NCBI GenBank assembly: GCA_031769625.1
Contig: JAUIMM010000121.1
Location: 14,070,001-14,134,000 of the forward strand
Reading direction: 5' to 3'
Source: Taudactylus pleione
Lineage: Eukaryota; Chordata; Amphibia; Anura; Myobatrachidae
Length of the DNA: 64,000 nt
Shown: piece after piece, positions 56,878 through 64,000 of the stretch
How positions within the stretch are numbered: the stretch's first letter is position 1
Layout: every line of letters starts with the position of its first letter
The notes under the pieces: generated by a model
Databases searched by the model: none
What the model was told of the DNA's origin: nothing
The model's input: only the letters and a program-made list of their open reading frames with translations
Made by a program: the position numbers and the translations under genes

Positions 56878-57250
56878 TACCGACAGATGGGATCCCGGCG
56901 GTCAGAATTCCAACGCCGGGATCCTTACAGGGTTAACATAACAACACTTGTTGGTCGGTATGCTAACCCTCCCCCTCTCCCTACCCTAACCCTCCCTCTT
57001 TGGTGCCTGACCCTAACCACCCCTCCTACTGCCTGAACTTAACCTCCCCCTCCCCGCAACATAAATGTAACCCTCCCCCCTTAGTGCCTATCCCTCCAAC
57101 TAGTGCCTAACCCTCCCCCAAACTCCGTTACTTACCTTCGGTATCCTGGCAGTAGGGATGCCGACGCCGTGATTCTGACCGGCGTCAGTATTCTGGCGCC
57201 AGTAATGTAAGCGTCAGCATCCTGACCGCCGGGATGCAGAATGCATACCC
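56878..57250. mobile_element. CCCTAA-rich MITE
   Basis: GGGATCCCGGCGGTCAG at the left mirrored by CTGACCGCCGGGATGC at the right; GCTAACCCTCCCCCTC and CCCTAACC repeats between. CCTTGTGT occurs just outside both ends (56855-56862; about 57248-57256), which would be an 8-bp duplication if the ends are placed at the GG(T/A)AT bases. Ends approximate. Confidence 0.65.
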
Positions 57251-57259
57251 CTTGTGTAT

Positions 57260-57412
57260 CAACACCTATTTCCCTATAGATAGTAAGCTTGCGAGCAGGG
57301 CCCTTTTACCTTTACGTCTGTCTGTTAATACCCAGTTTTGTGCTATTAATGTTTCCAATTGTAAAGCGCAATGGAATATGCTGCACTATGTAAGAAACTC
57401 TATTAATAAATA
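57260..57412 (+). mobile_element. L2/CR1-like LINE 3' end
   Basis: TAGTAAGCTTGCGAGCAGGG, then TTGTAAAGCGCAATGGAATATG and TCTATTAATAAATAA. The wording and order match the 3' ends at 33135 and 47945. Confidence 0.6.
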
Positions 57413-58283
57413 ATTAGCCCTACGGAAACTCGCATTAGCATAAGGCAGTAAAGCAGGCTTCTGCGTCTTCACACATAAACAGCCATTGTGCGTCCACAGC
57501 ATCAGCCTATAATATTCAGGCATTGATCAGTTACAAACATACTGTAACACTGAATATATAAGTAATAAACTTATAATGTGGCCAAATAAAGGCATCTTGT
57601 CGCACTCTTCCTGGCACAGTCGGTATTGTTAGCAGATTCCAGGTTGTCGTATAACATATTACTGCTATTTTGCATTATTTTCATAAACAATGTTTTATAA
57701 TGTCTCTCTAGGGCTTATTTAGCATTTGTATTTCTCTCTTACATGGATATACTTGGAAGAGGAACAAAATATTTTTAAAATGTAAAAATATACTTTATTT
57801 TACATAAAACATTTAAAGAAACACATATTACATAACACAGTCAAACATTATGTACAGCATTGCAGCACATCTGAAATACAATATTCCAATACATGACATA
57901 GAGCATATGATGTAACATCCTGCACTATACATTATGCACTGCACAATTCAGGAGGAGGAGGAGAAGAATATTTTCAATAATGTTAAGTTACTGTGATGGA
58001 AGTCACAGCAAAGAATTTTTTTTCTCATAACAAAATCATATAAGCAATTGCCTCTCTGAGGATTTTCATATGTTTCTTCTTGCTCAACATAATTCATATT
58101 TATTAAACGTTGATCTTGGTGGACCTGTGTTTTTGTTTCAATCTCACATATGTAATTATATCAATAGGACTCTATAAGAAACAAGTAATTGTGTATTACA
58201 AGCTACGGACTCACCTCATGTGCATAAATGTATAAATAAACGTACTGTGGCCGATCTTCATCTTATAATATCCTTATAATGGA
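57413..58283. other. Unassigned AT-rich sequence
   Basis: No terminal repeats, arrays or domain-bearing frames seen. Confidence 0.4.
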
Positions 58284-58780
58284 ATCGTAATGGTATGTAA
58301 TGCTGGCTGTCGGGATACCAAACAGACTGTCAAAATACCAACAGCGGCATCCTGATGGTTGGTATCCCGACAGGGGTCGGGTAAGTATACTTGCCCTCCT
58401 CCCTTCTCCCCCCTAACCCTACCTTCTTGTAGCTTAACCCACCCTGCACCCTAACCCTCCCCATTAGCGCCTAAACCTAAGTCTCCCCCTTTCGTACTTA
58501 AACCTAACCCTCCCCCCTTAGTACCTAACCCCCCCCCAGTGGTGCCTAACCCTATACCTCCCCCCCAGGGGTGCCTGACCTCCCCCCCAAAACCTAACGT
58601 TAACCCCGCTATGCTACCTAAACTTAACCCTCCCCCCCCCCCCGCGGCTAACAGCTAAGGGTGCCCCGGACTTACCTCGTTTGGGCTTTCGTCCTTCTGG
58701 ATTCAGGATTTAGATAAGGCTTCTCCTGTCGGGATTTGGACCGGCGGCATCGTGGCCATCAGTCTCATAACTTCATCCCC
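58284..58780. mobile_element. CCCTAA-rich MITE
   Basis: CTGGCTGTCGGGATACCAAA and GATGGTTGGTATCCCGACAG at the left, CCCTAACCCTCCCC and GGTGCCTAACC repeats in the middle, GGACCGGCGGCATCGTGGCC at the right. Its right 100 bases are included in the tandem duplication beginning at 58685. Confidence 0.6.
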
Positions 58781-59437
58781 TTATAATTATACAATATACT
58801 ATAAAAGCAAGGAATGTCAGGATCTTAGAATGCATGAGGTCTCACCAAAATTGCAAGTTTTGCAGGGCAGACCCAGGTTCAGTGTGAACGGGGCTGACCT
58901 GGGAATAACCCAGATTGAAGGCACAGTGTAAACGGGGTCTAACCTGGGTTGGAACCATGTCTGAAAACCCAGGTTGGACCCAGGTTTTTGGTGGAAAATG
59001 GGTATCAGTTTTTCTTGATTGCTGTTTGTTTCCTGTCCAGTCCACACTGACCCAGTATGATAACCCCACTCTCAATGAAGATGTGTCTGGTGGAATCTAC
59101 TGGGAAAGAATTGCTATTTCCAAAACAGCAGTCAGTATTAGCAGAGCTCTCTTGTACTCAGATTACATTCCATTACTGGTGCCCTAGCTGATTGCCTAAG
59201 GGGTCATTCAGACCCGCTCGCGGCAGTACGCTCGCAAGCGGGTCGATGTTCCACCACTGCACATGCGCACGACGGAGGGAGCTCCGTCGTGCACATGCGT
59301 GAGACCCGGCGAGCGACGGGCTCTCCATCGCTCCGGGTCTCGCACCAAAGGGGGCGTGCTGTCGATGTTGATTGACAGCACGCCCCCTTTGGTGGGCGTG
59401 CCGGGGGCGTGCCTGCCAGACGGAGGCGTTCCCATGG
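58685..59437. repeat. Tandem duplication, left copy
   Basis: Near-identical to 59664-60411 at an offset of about 979-980 bases. It spans the right tail of a CCCTAA MITE, a piece of the ACCCAGGTT family and the left part of a serial-hairpin MITE (59200-59437, preceded by TAA), which ends abruptly after GGCGTTCCCATGG. Confidence 0.88.
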
Positions 59438-59440
59438 AAA

Positions 59441-59662
59441 TGCCTAATTTAGATACAATTTTTATATGGGGTTGTAAGATATTTATTATGTCTAGATGTG
59501 GGAAGAATTTCTTCTATTTTGCTATACCTGTAGTGGTTGTGTCTGAGATTATTATTTTCTGCCTGGTGTGTAATTAAATACAATGCCTGGATCTATAGTT
59601 GGTATACTGATGACTTAATTAGCCAATGTTGATGCCTATAATATCAACTAATCCAGAGAAGG
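59441..59662. repeat. Direct repeat of 61812-62032
   Basis: AATTTAGATACAATTTTTATATGG through ATATCAACTAAT (given as end phrases AATTTAGATACAATTTTT and ATCAACTAAT) is almost identical to 61812-62032. Its left edge joins directly to the truncated MITE, marking a deletion junction. Confidence 0.9.
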
Positions 59663-59663
59663 A

Positions 59664-60411
59664 GCTTTCGTCCTTCTGGATTCGGGATTAAGATAAGGCT
59701 TCTCCTGTCAGGATTTAGACTGGCGGCATCGTGGCCATCAGTCTCATAACTTCATCCCCTTATAATTATACAATATACTATAAAAGCAAGGAATGTCAGG
59801 ATCTTAGAATGCATGAGGTCTCACCAAAATTGCAAGTTTTGCAGGGCAGACCCAGGTTCAGTGTGAACGGGGCTGACCTGGGAATAACCCAGATTGAAGG
59901 TACAGTGTAAACGGGGTCTGACCTGGGTTGGAACCATGTCTGAAAACCCAAGGTTTTTGGTGGAAAATGGGTATCAGTTTTTCTTGGTTGCTGTTTGTTT
60001 CCTGTCCAGTCCACACTGACCCAGTATGATAACCCCACTCTCAATGAAGATGTGTCTGGTGGAATCTACTGGGAAAGAATTGCTATTTCCAAAACAGCAG
60101 TCAGTATTAGCAGAGCTCTCTTGTTGTACTCAGATTACATTCCATTACTGGTGCCCTAGCTGATTGCCTAAGGGGTCATTCAGACCCGCTCGCGGCAGTA
60201 CGCTCGCAAGCGGGTCGATGTTCCCCCACTGCGCATGCGCACAACGGAGGGAGCTCCGTCGATGGAGAGCCCGTCGCTCGCTCGGTCTCGCGCATGCGCA
60301 CGACGGAGCTCCCTCCGTCGTGCGCATGCGCAGTGGGGGAACATCGACCCGCTTGCGAGTGTACTGCCGCGGGGCGTGTCTGCCAGATGGAGGCGTTCCC
60401 ATGGGAACGCC
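59664..60411. repeat. Tandem duplication, right copy
   Basis: Matches 58685-59437. The MITE in this copy (60172-60712) is full length. Confidence 0.88.
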
Positions 60412-60712
60412 TACCATCTCAAGCCGGCCCCACTGACATCACTAGTGATGTCAGTGGGAGTGATTTTGGCTCTGATAGAGCCAAAATCACTCCAGGGCTT
60501 GCGGCAGCGAGACCCTACCGCAGGGTCTCCGTCGCAAGCCCGATGGTCGCGACGGTCAAGACCATCGCGGCCATCATCATGGATGCTCGCATATGCTGTG
60601 GGTGGTCACCCACAGCTATGCGAGCGTCCCTGAGGACGCTCCAAAAAAAGGTAGGAGGGCCCTGATTCAGAGCGAGCGCTCTGGTTAGAGCGTTCAGCTC
60701 TGAATCTGGCCC
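60172..60712. mobile_element. Serial-hairpin MITE with TAA duplication, reverse orientation
   Basis: GGGGTCATTCAGACCCGC at the left and CTCTGAATCTGGCCC at the right, TAA on both sides (60169-60171, 60713-60715). Modules appear in the reverse order relative to 54149-54629, so it is inserted the other way round. Contains large GCGCATGCGCACGACGGAG hairpins at 60229-60333. Confidence 0.85.
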
Positions 60713-60807
60713 TAAGTTCTTACAGTGGAAATACCAGTCCTGTCTGGATATTTTAAGTGTGGAGGTAATATTTTGTGTATGATGTTCAAAAATTCCTGCA
60801 TCTTATA

Positions 60808-61205
60808 CCCATTTTCCACTAAAAACCTGGGTCTGACCTGGGTTTTCGGACATGGTTGCAACCCAGGTCAGACCCCGTTTACATTGCACCTTCGATCTGG
60901 GTTATTCCTGGGTCAGCGCTGTTCACACTGAACCCTGGTCTGCCCTGCTAAACGTGTGAGGTCATAAAAAGTGGGAGGTGACTGCTCCACAGCCACCAAT
61001 CAGCTCATTTTAGGCATGACCCAGGTCGGATAACCCGTGTCGCCCCATTTACACTGCACCATAACCCAGGTCCATCCTGGGTCCAACCCTGGTAGCTATC
61101 TGGGTTGGATTCCCAGGTCACTTGATCCGGGTTATTTATCAGTGACCCTTTCCCACTGAGCCGCTACCCGGCAAGACCCAGCAATAACCTGGAAAAGGGG
61201 TATTA
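60808..61205. mobile_element. ATACCCATTTTCCAC-type MITE
   Basis: ATACCCATTTTCCACTA at the left, mirrored by CTGGAAAAGGGGTATTA at the right; interior ACCCAGGTC / GACCTGGGTT blocks. Related to 52004-52778. Confidence 0.72.
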
Positions 61206-61284
61206 GAGTGCCACCAACAATGGAAATGTTCCGCTTTGTGTTTGATAATTCTAACAATTGTTGTCTAATACCGAATGACTATAA

Positions 61285-61751
61285 GGGGCATATTTATCAA
61301 TTATCGAGTTTCAGACCCGATAATTGTAATTTCTTATCACCACTATTCAGGGAAATAAGATATTAAATACCACCCTTATGTATTAAAAGGCACACACTGG
61401 GCCTCCTCTATCGAGACTCCTGCGCATGTACAGTCTACTGACCATGCATGTGCGACGGCCATTGCCGGGCAGGGTTCCAGGGGGAACCTTCTCCTGGTAA
61501 TTTTTGCAAAATGTAGCCTATATGCTACATTGGGCTAATGCCATCTTCAAATGGCATTAGCTGCAGGTGCCAAACTTAATAACCCCCATAGAAACCTATG
61601 AAAGCTGTGGCTGCTGTCTGAAATGGAGGGCAGATATGGAGAAATCTGCTGCAGTCCCTCCAAAGTACATTTGGCAGATACTTAATATTTTCCCCGAAAA
61701 CGGGTGTTTTTCAGTGAATATCCCAGGAATATTACTTGATAAATAGGCCCC
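61285..61751. mobile_element. GGGGCATATTTATCAA MITE
   Basis: GGGGCATATTTATCAATTAT at the left, mirrored by TTGATAAATAGGCCCC at the right. Flanking bases do not give a clean duplication. Non-coding. Confidence 0.72.
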
Positions 61752-62357
61752 TTTAGAAATCACATCTTTTTAGTGAGATAAGCTCTACTCACGATTTTAA
61801 AGAGAATTTTTCTATATAATTTAGATACAATTTTTATATGGGGTTGTAAGATATTTATTATGTCTAGATGCGGGAAGAATTTCTTCTATTTTGCTATACC
61901 TGTAGTGGTTGTGTCTGAGATTATTATTTTCTGCCTGGTGTGTAATTAAATACAATGCCTGGATCTATAGTTGGTATACTGATGACTTAATTAGCCAATG
62001 TTGATGCCTATAGTATCAACTAATACAGACAAGGAGCGCTAATTAAAGGGTATAACAATTTATTACATACAATGCATAAAAAAAACAGTAAATAGTAAAA
62101 AATGAACGAATGAAAACACATACATAGAATTGCAAGCTGATAACTAATAATAGTAAAAATTCTACTGTAAGAATATATGGAAACCACCTCTGCAGAAGGT
62201 GTCTCCTAGATATTTATGTTATAAAACCATTTGATTCCTCATTAGCATAGAGCAGTCTCTAGTATCCAACAAAAACAGGAGTTATATCACCAATGTTGTT
62301 GTAAATGGTTAATATGCATCTCCAAGTGTTGGTATAGTGCTTTGGAGTTTGCACTAA
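61752..62357. other. Flank of the Harbinger element
   Basis: Includes 61812-62032, the original of the 59441-59662 repeat; the rest is AT-rich and unassigned. Confidence 0.5.
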
Positions 62358-63019
62358 GGCCCTGATTCAGACCCACTCGCAAGTGGGCGTACGTACGTTC
62401 AGCGTACGTAAAAAAATATTTAAATTCAAGCACTCGCTCGTATTTTTGTACGCAGCTAACAATCCGCCCCAAACTCAGGCGACCCCTCCTCTAACTAACG
62501 AGCGTGCCAAATAGCGAGCGTACATCCCCGAAATGGCTTGAAGGGAACGCACGCACAAGTACAAACCGGAAGTGGGACCGTCAGATTCCGATTAGCTGCT
62601 CGTTTTTTCGGCCTACCTCCCTCAATCGTATCATGCCAATCAATGTATCAATTAGCTTAATTGTTTTTTTTTCAACACAATGCAATAAACTTTAATCTTG
62701 TCCGTGTTTGTATTTGCTCGCAGAATACGTACGGCTGAAACCTTCGCTTTTATTGTTCAAAAGACATGTTAGCCCCAATTAAACAATTGTTCTATTTGTT
62801 TGTCTCCCCACAATTTTTCTGTGGTTCATTTCTGTATTTAAATTTGCTTACGCATGTCACTGCATCCAGCCTATCATAACTCTTGTGGCCCTGTCGAACA
62901 CATGACTCATACACTAACCAATAGAATTTGTCCTGTTAATTTCCCAAATACATTAGCCAATCTAATTTTTTTGTGGTGCTTTATTAAAAATATTTTGTCA
63001 AAAAAACACCATTGCCATC

Positions 63020-63263
63020 ATGAGATCCGCCGCATTCACCAGGCGCGAACTGCTGGTGCTGACGGAGGTGATGGACAGGAGGATCACCAGTCAGCCTCCA
63101 CCCATCTCCAATAGGCGCAAGCGTTCCGCATATGCGGAGGTACGTCGACGCCTGCGCTCCTTCGGCTCACGCCGACATATTGGCCAGCTGGAGCGCAGGT
63201 GGTCGGACCTGCACCGGCAGACGCCCCGCTTGCTGGCATGCTTTCGCATGCAGATTGTGGAAA
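63020..63263 (+). CDS. Harbinger Myb/SANT-like protein, exon 1
   Basis: DNA-binding partner of the Harbinger transposase, thought to help nuclear import and end recognition. The start ATG follows a purine-poor AT-rich leader; FTRRELLVLTEVMDRR opens the domain and SAYAEVRRRLRSFG with ERRWSDLHRQ gives the last helices, including the tryptophan typical of Myb/SANT-like folds. The frame reads on past 63263, but GTAAGTG at 63264 is a strong donor, and joining to the exon at 63562 keeps the frame (phase 1). Confidence 0.62.
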
Positions 63264-63310
63264 GTAAGTGTTCTGGACTGTGGTTTTTCAAGTTTATCTT
63301 GTGGGCCCTA

Positions 63311-63495
63311 ACTGCGTGTGCATGTTTTCATGCCTGTCCTATTGAGTCAAAGTAGTCATGTCTGCATGTGCATGTTTTCTTGTCTGTCCTATTGAGTCAT
63401 TGTAGTCATATCTGCATGTGCATGTTTTCATGTCTGTCCTATTGAGTCATTGCAGTCATATCTGCATGTGCATGTTTTCATGTCTGTCCTATTGT
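63311..63495. repeat. 50-bp tandem repeat in intron
   Basis: Nearly four copies of a 50-bp unit with CTGCATGTGCATGTTTTC and TGTCTGTCCTATTGAGTCA, then a T-tract. It lies inside the predicted intron (63264-63561). Confidence 0.93.
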
Positions 63496-63561
63496 GTTTT
63501 TTTTTTTTTTTTTTTTTGGTTTCCTGTTGAAACTAACCACAATATTTTTGTCATTTTTTAG

Positions 63562-63840
63562 GGGCACAGCAAACACTACGGCGGCATCGCCACACAAGAC
63601 GCCGGTCCCGGCCCCTCTCTCCAACCCCCAATTCCTCTATTACTCCCTCCTCCCCAGACCCTGTGGCCGAAATTTCAGGCCTACTTCCCCTCCAGCCCAA
63701 TTCCCCCTCTCCTCCATCCGTCCCTCCTCCAAATACCCCCTCCCAGGATCCCGAAAACACCTTGCCCCTCGGGTTGGGGAATGTAGCCACCTCCGAGGTG
63801 GTCCAGGGAGTGGCTTCTGGCTCTGTCGTTTTGGAGAACG
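63562..63840 (+). CDS. Harbinger Myb-like protein, exon 2 (partial gene)
   Basis: Follows a long T-rich tract and TTTTTTAG at 63561, and ends before GTATGT at 63841. Read in the phase left by exon 1 it is open throughout and encodes a basic stretch (LRRHRHTRRRSRP) then a proline/serine-rich linker, a common composition after Myb-like domains in these proteins. The remaining exons lie beyond the window. The exon model is inferred from splice signals and frame only. Confidence 0.5.
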
Positions 63841-64000
63841 GTATGTTTTTAAATTTTATTTTGGACACCACAAACTGTATGTAATCATGTGTCGTCCCCA
63901 TTTTTTTTGACTTTTTGTCGCCTTAGGGTATTTTTGGGGGTTGTCTTTACCTGTTCCTGCTGATGTCACCATACACATATCACACCTGTGTGCCTTTTTT

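Larger units (their letters stand above)
62358..64000 (+). mobile_element. PIF/Harbinger element, left part, runs off window
   Basis: Starts GGCCCTGATTCAGACCC directly after TAA (62355-62357), with subterminal GTACGTAC-rich sequence. Downstream lies a gene for a Myb/SANT-like protein, which is the second protein of PIF/Harbinger elements beside the DDE transposase. The transposase and right terminus would lie beyond 64000. The terminus matches the many short elements in the window. Confidence 0.65.

Noticed and set aside
1..64000. tRNA, rRNA or small nuclear RNA genes
   Set aside because: No cloverleaf with A/B boxes, and no rRNA or snRNA core motif, was recognised by eye; a covariance-model scan was not possible here.

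Overview
This window looks like a non-genic, transposon-packed stretch of a large vertebrate genome, most likely an amphibian and probably a frog. I reach that from the repeat mixture, not from any host gene: two near full-length DIRS1-type tyrosine-recombinase retrotransposons, several hAT elements with 8-bp target duplications, a PIF/Harbinger element with a Myb-like gene plus many small relatives, a Helitron remnant with an OTU protease domain, a Tc1/mariner scrap and degenerate L2/CR1-like LINE tails. No host protein-coding exon, tRNA or rRNA could be supported.

Layout. 1-4600: a minisatellite-bearing hAT-like element and an inverted-repeat element. 4606-10688: DIRS copy A on the minus strand (gag, RT-RNase H-methyltransferase-like, tyrosine recombinase), pseudogenised. 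10795-18900: small hAT, Harbinger-type and CCCTAA-rich elements, several nested. 18936-22762: a 1.6-kb non-autonomous hAT with perfect target duplication and fragments of a second hAT family, all carrying minisatellites. 22862-28338: a 5.5-kb hAT with a decayed BED-finger transposase gene on the minus strand, perfect 8-bp target duplication and a long tandem array upstream of the gene. 28900-36000: small palindromic elements, a LINE remnant broken by two Harbinger-type MITEs, and another hAT with an internal minisatellite. 36285-37347: Helitron remnant with OTU domain, split by a Harbinger-type MITE. 39501-45602: DIRS copy B, same orientation as A. 46300-62000: dense nested MITEs, including a family built as a chain of short hairpins, and a local tandem duplication (58685-62035). 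62358 to the window end: the left end of what looks like an autonomous PIF/Harbinger element with a spliced Myb/SANT-like gene that runs off the window.

How the parts relate. The Harbinger element at the right edge has the terminal motif (GGCCCTGATTCAG) seen on at least seven short elements in the window, some with clear 3-bp target duplications, so it is the natural candidate for the source of their mobility. The two DIRS copies are broken in different places: A keeps the recombinase tyrosine but has a stop codon and a deletion in RT; B has an open recombinase frame but has lost the tyrosine and has a broken RT frame. The most unusual signals are the serial-hairpin MITE family, the repeated presence of unrelated minisatellites inside hAT elements, and the Helitron OTU fragment.
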